DNA from: an uncultured Eubacteriales bacterium
GTDB taxonomy: Bacteria; Bacillota; Clostridia; Oscillospirales; Oscillospiraceae
Reading direction: 5' to 3'
Length of the DNA: 33,656 nucleotides
NCBI GenBank assembly: GCA_949744075.1
Contig: CATJWI010000111.1
Span: forward strand, 1-33,656
Below the pieces are notes generated by a model, which was not told where the DNA came from, searched no databases, and saw nothing but the letters and a program-made list of their open reading frames with translations. Shown one piece after another: positions 25,444 through 33,656 of this stretch (its first letter is position 1; the number at the start of each line of letters is the position of its first letter). A program made the position numbers and the translations under genes.

Positions 25444-26187
25444 TTATGCCATACCGGCTTTGAGAAGGCCCAGGGCCAAAAGATGCAGGGGATACAGGAT
25501 ATACCAAAGATACTTTCCGCCCGGCAGGTCCAAGCCCTTCTTTCCGTTGTAGAAAAAGGTGAGGCCGACGCCTAGCAGCGGCCCCAGGCCGTTGAGCAGG
25601 AAGTTGCTCAAACGAAAGCCCTCGGTCAGCCACAGGTAGAACAGCCGCCAGCGGCTGGCGGGGTATAGGAAAAGCCACAACAGCGCCTTTTTGCCCGTGG
25701 GCCATTTATCGCTGAGATAAAATACCAAAATAAACAGGATGTACCGCCCATTGCCTTCAAAAAGCGTGAAATGCCAGGCGAGGACGACCACAAGAGCGGC
25801 CAAGGCATACCCAAGCCCAGGCCGCTTTTCATTTCCCCGGTCCATAAGACGCAGGGTGAGCAGACCGGCCAACAGGGTGAACAGGATATTTCCGTGGTTT
25901 CCAAACAGCAAAAAGTAAGGATATTCTGCCATAAAGGCAAACAGCAGCAGACGCAGGGCATATTTCTTAAAATCCTTGGTGTGGCGGTACCCATTGGCGA
26001 TAGAGAATAAAAAAATAGGCGCGGCGATACGGCCAATGTAATGAGACGCATGAAACAGGCCCTCAAACAGCTCCGCAGAGAGCTCCGGAAATAATTGCGG
26101 TAATAAGAGTACGGGCGGGTAGAGATAGGCGATATGGTCGTAGAGCATGGATAGCAGTGCAATGAGCTTTAACGTAAAAAATGACAT
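25444..26187 (-). CDS. TraX family membrane protein (acyltransferase-like)
   Basis: LKLIALLSMLYDHIAYL…YIGRIAAPIFLFSIANGYRHTKDFKKYALRLLLFAFMAEYPYFLLF… typical TraX family. Confidence 0.88.
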   Translation of the reverse strand: MSFFTLKLIALLSMLYDHIAYLYPPVLLLPQLFPELSAELFEGLFHASHYIGRIAAPIFLFSIANGYRHTKDFKKYALRLLLFAFMAEYPYFLLFGNHGNILFTLLAGLLTLRLMDRGNEKRPGLGYALAALVVVLAWHFTLFEGNGRYILFILVFYLSDKWPTGKKALLWLFLYPASRWRLFYLWLTEGFRLSNFLLNGLGPLLGVGLTFFYNGKKGLDLPGGKYLWYILYPLHLLALGLLKAGMA

Positions 26188-26280
26188 GATTTTCCCTCCT
26201 TATATCGATAGAATAAGGGAAAAATCTTACAGAAGAACGAACAAATCTCTTTCAACATTCTTACAAAAGGGGGCGCGGTC

Positions 26281-27162
26281 ATGAATATCCAATGGTATCC
26301 CGGCCATATGACCAAGACCCGGCGGCAGATTGAGGCCGATCTGGGTCAGGTGGACATGGTGGCTGAGATCATCGATGCCAGGATCCCCATTTCCTCCCGG
26401 AATCCGGATATCGACGCATTGGTGGGTGAAAAGCCCCGTCTGGTGGTCCTGAACCGGGCCGATCAGGCAGACCCGGAGGGGAACCGGCTGTGGAGCAAGT
26501 ATTTTCGGGAGAAAGGCTATGCCGTTATCGAGACGGACGCCAAAACAGGGAAGGGGGTCAACCAGTTTTCCACCGCCGCCAAAACGCTGCTGAAAGAACG
26601 GATCCAGCGTTGGCAGGCCAAGGGTCAGGTGGGCCGTCCGGTGCGGGCCATGGTGGTGGGGGTCCCCAATGTGGGAAAGTCTACCTTTATCAACCAGGTG
26701 GCTAAACGGAAATCGGCCAAAGCGGGAGACCGGCCCGGTGTGACCCGGGGCAAGCAATGGGTCACAGTAGATCAGGGGCTTTCCCTTTTGGATACCCCCG
26801 GCATCCTTTGGCCCCGATTTGAGGATGAGCGGGTGGGGCTCCACTTAGCCTACACCGGAGCGGTGAAGGACGATATCATGGATGTAGAGACCTTGGCCTG
26901 CCACCTGATGAATGACCTGGCCAAAAGATATCCGGCTATGCTGGAAGAGCGCTATAAGCTCTCCGACCTTTCCCCGGCGGAAGGGATGGATCCCGTTGCC
27001 TATGGTTATGAACTGCTCCAGACTGCTGCGGCAAAGCGGGGCTTCCGCATCTCCGGAGGAGATGTGGACACCGAGCGGATGGCCCGGATCCTGTTGGACG
27101 AGCTTCGTGGGGGCAAGTTAGGCCGCTTTACACTTGAAATACCTCAGGAGGTGGCGCAATGA
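26281..27162 (+). CDS. rbgA: Ribosome biogenesis GTPase YlqF/RbgA
   Basis: MNIQWYPGHMTKTRRQIEADLGQVDMVAEIIDARIPISSRNPDID…, circularly permuted GTPase with GVPNVGKSTFIN. Confidence 0.96.
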   Translation: MNIQWYPGHMTKTRRQIEADLGQVDMVAEIIDARIPISSRNPDIDALVGEKPRLVVLNRADQADPEGNRLWSKYFREKGYAVIETDAKTGKGVNQFSTAAKTLLKERIQRWQAKGQVGRPVRAMVVGVPNVGKSTFINQVAKRKSAKAGDRPGVTRGKQWVTVDQGLSLLDTPGILWPRFEDERVGLHLAYTGAVKDDIMDVETLACHLMNDLAKRYPAMLEERYKLSDLSPAEGMDPVAYGYELLQTAAAKRGFRISGGDVDTERMARILLDELRGGKLGRFTLEIPQEVAQ

Positions 27163-27782
27163 GCGTTCCCCTTTGGAGCTATGAGGAGGAGTGCTGGGCC
27201 CAGGGATATACCATGGTCTGCGGCGTGGATGAGGCGGGGGCCGGCCCCTTGGCCGGTCCGGTCTATGCCGGTGCGGTCATTTTACCTCACCATATCAGTC
27301 TTGAAGGCTTGAACGACTCCAAACAATTGACTGAGAAGCGCCGTGAAGTGATTTTCCCTGTCATAAAAGAGACGGCCTTGGCTTGGGCTGTGGCCAGTGT
27401 GGATGCCGAAGAGATCGACGCCACTGATATCCTCAGCGCGCGGATGAAGGCTATGCAGCTGGCCATAGACGCTTTGACGCCGAAAGCGGACTTTGCCCTT
27501 GTGGATGGCAACCGGGACAAAGGGAAGTGTGCGGCTATAACGCATTCTCACAGAACGATCGTAAAGGGAGACAGCCTGTCGATGTCCGTTGCGGCAGCCT
27601 CTATTCTGGCAAAGGTGAGCCGGGACCATTTCATGCGGGAAATGGCGGAAAAATATCCGGAATATCACTTTGAACGACACAAGGGATATGGCACTAAGCT
27701 ACACTACGAGATGTTGGATCAATATGGTCCCAGCCCCATCCACCGTCTGACCTTTTTGAAAAAGTGGGAGGAGCGGAGATGA
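27159..27782 (+). CDS. rnhB: Ribonuclease HII
   Basis: VCGVDEAGAGPLAGPVYAGAVILP…LNDSKQLTEKRRE…SILAKVSRDHFM…HKGYGTKLHYEML; ATGA overlap with rbgA. Confidence 0.96.
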   Translation: MSVPLWSYEEECWAQGYTMVCGVDEAGAGPLAGPVYAGAVILPHHISLEGLNDSKQLTEKRREVIFPVIKETALAWAVASVDAEEIDATDILSARMKAMQLAIDALTPKADFALVDGNRDKGKCAAITHSHRTIVKGDSLSMSVAAASILAKVSRDHFMREMAEKYPEYHFERHKGYGTKLHYEMLDQYGPSPIHRLTFLKKWEERR

Positions 27783-28150
27783 GCGCCGGGGGAGACCGGA
27801 AGCTCCTGGGCCGCTGGGGAGAAAGTGTTGTGGCCGAAGACCTGCGCCGCAATGGATGTACGATCTTATCCGCCGGGTGGCACTGCCGGATGGGGGAGAT
27901 CGACCTGATCGCCTCTGACGGGACCTATTTGCGCCTGGTGGAAGTGAAGCTCCGGAAGGACGCCCATTTTGCCCAGGCCCGGGAGTTCGTGGACCGGAGG
28001 AAACAGGAAAAGCTGCGCCTGGCAGCCCAGCTCTATCTGGCGGAAAATCCCACCACGCTGCAGCCCCGTTTTGATGTGGCCGAGGTCTATGCCCCGGAGG
28101 GAATCGCCACAAAGGCGCCGAAGATCCTCTATATCGAAAATGCGTTTTAA
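27779..28150 (+). CDS. YraN family (UPF0102) putative endonuclease-like protein
   Basis: GRWGESVVAEDLRRNGCTILSAGWHCRMGEIDLIASDGTYLRLVEVKLRK…; ATGA overlap with rnhB (start 27779). Confidence 0.93.
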   Translation: MSAGGDRKLLGRWGESVVAEDLRRNGCTILSAGWHCRMGEIDLIASDGTYLRLVEVKLRKDAHFAQAREFVDRRKQEKLRLAAQLYLAENPTTLQPRFDVAEVYAPEGIATKAPKILYIENAF

Positions 28151-28164
28151 GGGAGCGAGTACAT

Positions 28165-29103
28165 ATGCCAAGGGTATTTGACGGACATTGCGACACCGTA
28201 TTGCGCTGTTACCAGCAAGGCGGCAGCTTTCGAAGGAACAACGGACATTTGGACCTGGAGCGCATGGCTGCCTATGGGGGGTGGGCCCAGTTTTTCGCCT
28301 GCTTCGGGGAGCCGGAGGACATGCCCAGAAGACCGCTATACCAGGTATTTCAGGAGGAGGTCGCCCTCTTTCGGCGGGAATTGGCCGCCAATGCCGATCT
28401 GATCGTCCATTGCCGAACCGCCGCAGAGGCTGAGGCCGCCTGGGCCCAGGGGAAAAATGCCGCTTTCCTCTCTGTGGAGGGGGCGGAGCTTCTGGACTGT
28501 GATCTTGCCAAGCTGGAGGAGGCCTACAAGCTTGGGGTCCGGGCGGTAAATCTGACCTGGAACCATGTCAATCTCCTTTCCGGCACTAATGTGGAGGAGC
28601 CCGGGCGAGGGCTAACTGTCCAGGGGAAAGCCTTTGCCCGCAGGATGCAGGAGCTGGGGATGCTGATCGATGTGTCCCATCTCTCCGATCCCGGGCTTTG
28701 GGACGTTGTGGAGCTGGCGGAAAAGCCGTTCTTTGCCAGCCACTCCAACAGCCGAAAAATATGTTCTCACCCAAGAAACTTGACCGATGAGCAATTTACT
28801 GCCATAATAGAGAAGCGGGGCGTAGCAGGACTCAATCTGTGCGACGAGTTCCTGGGTCCTGCCCCCACAGTGGACACCATCGTTTCCCACGTGGAGCACT
28901 GGTTCTCCCTGGGCGGGGAGGAGAACGTCTCTCTGGGCGGCGACTGGGACGGGATCGCCCATCCTCCCGCCGGCGTCACCGGGATCCAGGATATTGGCAA
29001 GTTGGCCGACCGCCTTTTGCAAATGAATTACCCCGAGGACCGGGTCAAGGGTCTGTTCTACAATAACTTAATGAGGGTCGTGAGAGAAGTATGTACTACG
29101 TAA
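28165..29103 (+). CDS. Membrane (renal-type) dipeptidase, peptidase M19
   Basis: DGHCDTVLRC…LSVEGAELLDCDLAKLEEAYKLGVRAVNLTWNHVN…LIDVSHLSDPGLWDVVELAEKPFFASHSN…. Confidence 0.94.
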   Translation: MPRVFDGHCDTVLRCYQQGGSFRRNNGHLDLERMAAYGGWAQFFACFGEPEDMPRRPLYQVFQEEVALFRRELAANADLIVHCRTAAEAEAAWAQGKNAAFLSVEGAELLDCDLAKLEEAYKLGVRAVNLTWNHVNLLSGTNVEEPGRGLTVQGKAFARRMQELGMLIDVSHLSDPGLWDVVELAEKPFFASHSNSRKICSHPRNLTDEQFTAIIEKRGVAGLNLCDEFLGPAPTVDTIVSHVEHWFSLGGEENVSLGGDWDGIAHPPAGVTGIQDIGKLADRLLQMNYPEDRVKGLFYNNLMRVVREVCTT

Positions 29104-30578
29104 GTACCAGAGATCGACTGCAAAAGACCACTGTGTCTGGCGCTATCGCCTATGGATTGGCCCCCGGCGGCGGGCTCTATACTCCGGAGGCGGTGCCCTC
29201 CCTGGCCGGCAACGCCCTGAATACCCTGAAGAATATGACCTATCAGCAGCGGGCTGTCTACCTGATGAATATGTACCTGGACAGCTACTCTGCCTCTGAA
29301 CTTACCAGCTTCTGCTCCAAAGCGTACGGGGGCGGAAAGTTTGACGATCCCGCAGTGGCCCCGGTGCGCAGGGTGGACGATACTACTTACGCTTTGGAGC
29401 TGTGGCATGGCCCCACCTGCGCCTTTAAAGATATGGCGTTGCAGATGCTGCCCCATCTCCTCACCGCAGCCCTGCGTAAGGAGGGGGAGGAGAAGACCGC
29501 CTGCATCCTGGTGGCCACCTCCGGCGACACGGGCAAGGGGGCCCTGGAGGGGTTCCGGGATGTCCCCGGTACCCGGATCCTGGTTTTCTATCCGAGAGAT
29601 GGGGTCTCCGCCATTCAGGAGCTGCAGATGAACACCCAGGAGGGGGCCAATGTAGGGGTCTGCTCAGTGGTGGGCAACTTTGACGATGCCCAGACCGGGG
29701 TGAAGCGAATCTTTTCCGATCCCGCCCTAAAGGAGGAGCTGGCCAAGCGGGGCTATTTCCTGTCCTCGGCCAACTCTATCAACTGGGGACGGGTGCTGCC
29801 CCAGATCGTCTACTATGTCTCCGCCTATTGTGACCTGATGAAGGAAGGGGCCCTGGAGAAGGGGGATAAGCTGAATGTCTGCGTTCCCACCGGCAATTTC
29901 GGCGACATCTTGGCGGCATACTACGCAAAGCAGATGGGCGTGCCCTTGGGGCGGCTGATCTGCGCTTCCAACAGCAATAATGTCCTTACCGACTTTATCC
30001 AGACCGGAGTTTATGACCGCAACCGGCCCTTCTACAACACCATTTCTCCCTCCATGGACATTCTGATCTCCTCCAATCTGGAGCGGCTCCTCCACGCCTA
30101 CACTTTTGGCAACGCTGAGCAGGTCAAAGGCTATATGGAGCAGCTCAACAGCACCGGGCGGTATCAGGTCTCCGACGAGGTAAAGAAAAAGCTGGACAAA
30201 GACTTTGCTGCCGCTTTCTGTGACGACGAGGCCGCCAAGGCGGCCATCGGCAATATGTGGAGAGAAAAGCAGTATCTGATCGATCCTCACACCGCCGTGG
30301 CAGTGGACGCTCTGGAGCAGTATCGGGCAAAGACGGGCGACGCCGCTCCCGCCCTGGTGGTCTCCACTGCCAGCCCCTTTAAATTCTGTCCTGCCGTCAT
30401 GGAGGCGCTGGGGGGCAAGGAACCCGCCCACGGGCTGGACAGCATCCAGCAGCTTTCCGACCTCACTGGCATCGCCGCCCCAGCCCCTCTCACCGGCCTG
30501 GCTGGGAAGAGGATCCGTTTTGACCAGACGGTGGAGAAGGAGCAGATGGTAGCGGCTGTGCGGGAAATGCTGCGGTAA
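29091..30578 (+). CDS. thrC: Threonine synthase
   Basis: MYYVSTRDRLQKTTVSGAIAYGLAPGGGLYTPEAVP…WHGPTCAFKDMALQMLP…ILVATSGDTGKGALEGF…CVPTGNFGDILAAYYAKQMG…. Confidence 0.97.
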   Translation: MYYVSTRDRLQKTTVSGAIAYGLAPGGGLYTPEAVPSLAGNALNTLKNMTYQQRAVYLMNMYLDSYSASELTSFCSKAYGGGKFDDPAVAPVRRVDDTTYALELWHGPTCAFKDMALQMLPHLLTAALRKEGEEKTACILVATSGDTGKGALEGFRDVPGTRILVFYPRDGVSAIQELQMNTQEGANVGVCSVVGNFDDAQTGVKRIFSDPALKEELAKRGYFLSSANSINWGRVLPQIVYYVSAYCDLMKEGALEKGDKLNVCVPTGNFGDILAAYYAKQMGVPLGRLICASNSNNVLTDFIQTGVYDRNRPFYNTISPSMDILISSNLERLLHAYTFGNAEQVKGYMEQLNSTGRYQVSDEVKKKLDKDFAAAFCDDEAAKAAIGNMWREKQYLIDPHTAVAVDALEQYRAKTGDAAPALVVSTASPFKFCPAVMEALGGKEPAHGLDSIQQLSDLTGIAAPAPLTGLAGKRIRFDQTVEKEQMVAAVREMLR

Positions 30579-30641
30579 GCAAGACCGGCAGGCACCTTAT
30601 CCATTCATTTAAGAGAGCGAAACAGATGGGAGGCCTCCGAG

Positions 30642-31121
30642 ATGCGCCGCAACTTCTGTATCCAAACCGATTATCCTCCCGATATAGCGGCCGGTTTGCT
30701 CCGTAGCCGTAGCCAGGGCGGCGACAGGGTGTGGAACGGCCAGAAAGCACAGCAGCTTTTTGTGGCCCGCAGTCCCATCCGGGAGGGGTGCTTTGTCCTA
30801 CAGTCCTTTGACTGGCGGGGCTATCGCTTCGCCCAACCTATCTTTGAATGTGAGCTTGCAAAAAATGGGTTGGGCTCCCTTCTAAGCCTCCGAGTACGCA
30901 GCAGCTTCTTGGGAACCTTTTTCCTGATAGGCTTTTGCCTGCTCTATGCCGCTGGTGTCTTCCGGAAAGGGATGCAGTACGGATGGCAGGGCGTACTGCT
31001 GACGGCTCTGCTGGCCGCTGTAATCCTTTTCCTCTGCCAGCTCCCTGTCCGTTATAAACAACGGCGGCTTCAAGAGGAACTGCTGCATCTGCTTCATGGA
31101 CGGCGGATAAAACCTGAGTAG
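30642..31121 (+). CDS. Hypothetical membrane protein (two TM segments)
   Basis: 159-aa ORF colinear with thrC and the phosphoesterase; SFLGTFFLIGFCLLYAAGVF and GVLLTALLAAVILFLCQLPV are hydrophobic; no family recognised. Confidence 0.65.
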   Translation: MRRNFCIQTDYPPDIAAGLLRSRSQGGDRVWNGQKAQQLFVARSPIREGCFVLQSFDWRGYRFAQPIFECELAKNGLGSLLSLRVRSSFLGTFFLIGFCLLYAAGVFRKGMQYGWQGVLLTALLAAVILFLCQLPVRYKQRRLQEELLHLLHGRRIKPE

Positions 31122-31137
31122 AAAGGGGAGTGGCCGG

Positions 31138-31848
31138 ATGGCCCTATACGCGATCGGGGACACCCACCTCTCCCTGGGGGGCAATAAGCCCATGGACACC
31201 TTTGGGGGCAATTGGGTGGGCTATGTGGAAAAGCTGCGGGAAGGCTTTGCCTCCCTTACCGTTGACGATGCCGTAGTCCTCTGCGGCGACCTGTCCTGGG
31301 GGATGAGCCTGGAGGAAGCGTTGCCGGATTTTCAGTTTTTGGATGCTCTGTTTCCCGGGAAAAAGTATCTTTTGAAGGGAAACCACGACTATTGGTGGAC
31401 CACTGCCAACAAGATGCTGAACTTTTGGGCGGACCACGGGCTGGATCGCTTTGTCCTGCTCCATAACAACTGCCATCTTTACGGCGATGTAGCCCTTTGC
31501 GGTACCCGTGGATGGTTCTTTGAGGAGGAGGCCGACGGACACAACGAGAAGGTCTTCAAGCGGGAGCTGCTGCGGCTGGAGACCTCTCTGAAGGCGGCGG
31601 GGGAACGGGAAAAGCTGTGCTTCCTTCACTATCCGCCGCTTTATGAGGGGTATATCTGCCAGGAGATCGTTGATCTGCTGGAATATTATAAGGTCACCGC
31701 CTGTTATTACGGCCACCTCCATGGAGGCAGCCACCGCCTTGCCCGGGAAGGCCGGCAGGGCAGTGTGGAATATCACTTGATTGCCGGAGATTATCTGAAT
31801 TTTCGGCCCCAAAAGGTATTGGACACCCCTTTGGAGCAAATTATTTGA
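31138..31848 (+). CDS. Metallophosphoesterase
   Basis: MALYAIGDTHLS…VVLCGDLSWGM…LLKGNHDYWW…FLHYPPLY…CYYGHLHGGSH are calcineurin-like phosphoesterase motifs. Confidence 0.93.
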   Translation: MALYAIGDTHLSLGGNKPMDTFGGNWVGYVEKLREGFASLTVDDAVVLCGDLSWGMSLEEALPDFQFLDALFPGKKYLLKGNHDYWWTTANKMLNFWADHGLDRFVLLHNNCHLYGDVALCGTRGWFFEEEADGHNEKVFKRELLRLETSLKAAGEREKLCFLHYPPLYEGYICQEIVDLLEYYKVTACYYGHLHGGSHRLAREGRQGSVEYHLIAGDYLNFRPQKVLDTPLEQII

Positions 31849-31877
31849 AAATCTTCTAAGAAAATGGGAAAAAACAC

Positions 31878-31906
31878 TGGAAAAATGCCGTCATCCCTGA
31901 TACAAT
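31878..31906 (+). promoter_or_regulatory. Candidate promoter of tig
   Basis: TGGAAA (31878-31883) - 17 nt - TACAAT (31901-31906); a GGCGCA/TGCGCC hairpin (31923-31944) lies in the 5'UTR. Confidence 0.45.
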
Positions 31907-31969
31907 AAAAAAGATATCGCACGGCGCATGGTTAGGACTGCGCCAATGCCGACAGGAGGAAGTACAAGC

Positions 31970-33460
31970 ATGAATGTGAAGAACGTGGAGAAGCTGGAAA
32001 AAAGCATGGTGGCCCTGACCATCGAGGCCAGCGCCCAGGAGTTCGAGGCCGCCATCGAGAAGGTCTATAAGAAGGAGCGGGGCCGTATCATGATCCCCGG
32101 TTTCCGGAAGGGCAAGGCTCCCCGTAAAATCATCGAGGCCATGTATGGCGCCGAGATCTTCTATGAGGATGCGGTCAACGAGATCTATCCCGAGCTTTTT
32201 GCCCAGGCCGTCGAGCAGGAGAAGCTGGATACCGTGGCTTTTCCTGAGGTGGAACTGCTGGACGCCGGCAAGGAGGGCTTCTCCTTTAAAGCCACTGTGG
32301 CCATTCGCCCGGAGGTAAAGCTGGGCAAGTATAAGGGCCTCACCGCCCCCAAGGACGCGGTGAAGGTCACCGAGAAGGACATCGACAACGAGATGCAGCC
32401 CTACGTTCAGCGGGCTACCAGCGTGGTGGACGTGGAGCGGAAGGCCAAAAAGGGCGATATCGTCAACATCGACTTTGAGGGCTTTATGGACGGCAAGGCT
32501 TTCGACGGTGGCAAGGGCGAGGGCCATGATCTGGAGCTGGGTTCCAATTCCTTTATCCCCGGCTTCGAGGATCAGCTGGTAGGGGTGAAGGCCGGCGCTG
32601 AGAAGGATGTTGTGGTCACTTTCCCCGCCGACTATGGCGCCGAGGACCTGGCCGGCAAAGAGGCTACCTTCAAGGTAAAGGTCAACGCCGTCAAGGAAAA
32701 GGTCGCTCCTAAGCTGGACGACGAGTTCGCCAAGGACGTGTCCGAGTTTGAGACCCTGGCCGAGTTCCGCAAGGATCTGGGCGACAAGTTGACCGCCCGC
32801 CTGGAGAGCCAAGCCAAGCGCGCCTTTGAGGAGGCTCTGATGCATCAGGTCACCGACGAGATGACTGTGGAGATCCCTGATCCCATGGTGGAGGCCCGGG
32901 CCCAGCGGATGATGGAGGAGTATAGCCAGCGCATCACCAGCCAGGGCATCCCCTTTGAGAACTACTTGGCCATGACCGGCCTTACCGTGGACATGCTGAA
33001 AGCCGAGGCCATGGAGGGAGCCCTCCGCCAGGTGAAGGTAGACCTGGCTTTGGGCGCCATTGCCAAGGCGGAGAAGATCGAGATCACCGAGGCGGATATC
33101 GACGCCGAGTGTGCCCGGCTGGGCGAGATGTACGGCATGGCTGCCGAAAAGGTGAAGGAGATTGTGCCCCGGGAGGAGCTGACCACCGACCTCACCAACC
33201 AAAAGGCCGCCGCCGTTGTCTTTGACTCCGCCAAGGTGGGCAAGGCTCCTGCCAAGAAGACCACTAAGAAGGCTGCTGAGTCTGCTGAGGAAGAGAAGAA
33301 GCCCGCCGCAAAGAAGACAACCAAGAAGGCTGCCGAGCCCGCCGAGGAAAAGAAGTCCGCGGCCAAGAAGACCACCAAAAAGGCCGCCGAGCCTGCCGAG
33401 AAGGCAGAGAAGAAGCCTGCGGCCAAAAAGACTACCAAGAAGGTCAAGGCCGAGGAATAA
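31970..33460 (+). CDS. tig: Trigger factor with Lys/Ala-rich repetitive C-terminal tail
   Basis: MNVKNVEKLEKSMVALTIEASAQEFEAAIEKVYKKERGRIMIPGFRKGKAPRKIIEAMYG…; ACAGGAGGA SD before 31970. Confidence 0.96.
   Translation: MNVKNVEKLEKSMVALTIEASAQEFEAAIEKVYKKERGRIMIPGFRKGKAPRKIIEAMYGAEIFYEDAVNEIYPELFAQAVEQEKLDTVAFPEVELLDAGKEGFSFKATVAIRPEVKLGKYKGLTAPKDAVKVTEKDIDNEMQPYVQRATSVVDVERKAKKGDIVNIDFEGFMDGKAFDGGKGEGHDLELGSNSFIPGFEDQLVGVKAGAEKDVVVTFPADYGAEDLAGKEATFKVKVNAVKEKVAPKLDDEFAKDVSEFETLAEFRKDLGDKLTARLESQAKRAFEEALMHQVTDEMTVEIPDPMVEARAQRMMEEYSQRITSQGIPFENYLAMTGLTVDMLKAEAMEGALRQVKVDLALGAIAKAEKIEITEADIDAECARLGEMYGMAAEKVKEIVPREELTTDLTNQKAAAVVFDSAKVGKAPAKKTTKKAAESAEEEKKPAAKKTTKKAAEPAEEKKSAAKKTTKKAAEPAEKAEKKPAAKKTTKKVKAEE
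33250..33457 (+). repeat. Degenerate in-frame tandem repeat encoding (A)AKKTTKKAAE-type units at the tig C-terminus
   Basis: AKKTTKKAAESAEEEKKPA / AKKTTKKAAEPAEEKKSA / AKKTTKKAAEPAEKAEKKPA / AKKTTKKVKAEE. Confidence 0.85.
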
Positions 33461-33538
33461 GTCAGAGTGGTTTGGGGATACTATTAACGTGTGTGTTTAT
33501 GTTCTCTGTGTCAATCTGATTAAAGGAGATCAATCATT

Positions 33539-33656
33539 ATGAGTTTAGTTCCCTATGTAGTTGAACAGACCAGCCGTGGCGTGCAGTCCTATGCTATTTT
33601 TTCCCTGCTGCTCAATGATCGGATCATCCTCCTTGGGGAATAGGTGAACGCCACCA
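33539..33656 (+). pseudogene. clpP: ATP-dependent Clp protease proteolytic subunit, 5' end, with in-frame TAG (likely contig-end error)
   Basis: [47 protein letters not shown]; tig-clpP order is canonical; TAG at 33641-33643. Confidence 0.75.

Noticed and set aside
31856-33202. 448-aa minus-strand ORF
   Set aside because: Antisense shadow of trigger factor; Leu/His/Gly-rich translation typical of reverse-complement of a real gene.
33250-33457. Tandem repeats considered as a CRISPR-like or VNTR noncoding array
   Set aside because: Repeats are in frame with trigger factor, imperfect and lack unique spacers; they encode a Lys/Ala tail.

Overview
This 33.7 kb window is gene-dense and looks like a spore-forming Clostridia/Oscillospirales-type chromosome (taxonomic inference from gene content only). 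Most of it is core metabolism and housekeeping: leuA behind a Leu-type T-box, citrate synthase, a COG2509-type FAD dehydrogenase, gdhA, ackA divergent from tmcAL, class III fbp, an RluA-type synthase, spoIVFA/spoIVFB-like genes beside rplS, rbgA-rnhB-yraN, an M19 dipeptidase with thrC, and tig-clpP. Accessory loci include an orphan tyrosine recombinase, an RNHCP + SUKH/LRR operon behind a leader that resembles a translational attenuator, a LytTR/DUF3021 pair, an SLH-anchored GH5, and a BlaI/M56 module with a non-canonical repeat sensor next to tRNA-Pro. The provided ORF track omits leuA (partial), clpP (partial, with an in-frame TAG near the contig end), a 27-aa small ORF with its own near-consensus promoter, strong SD and terminator (13535-13618, minus), and a 12-codon leader ORF (7203-7241). 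No CRISPR array, rRNA or intact mobile element was found. The observations I would check first are the 27-aa transcription unit, the RNHCP leader, the BlaI/M56 sensor, the SUKH-LRR fusion and the apparent sigma-E promoter of the spoIVF-like operon. All calls are from reading the sequence; no searches were run.
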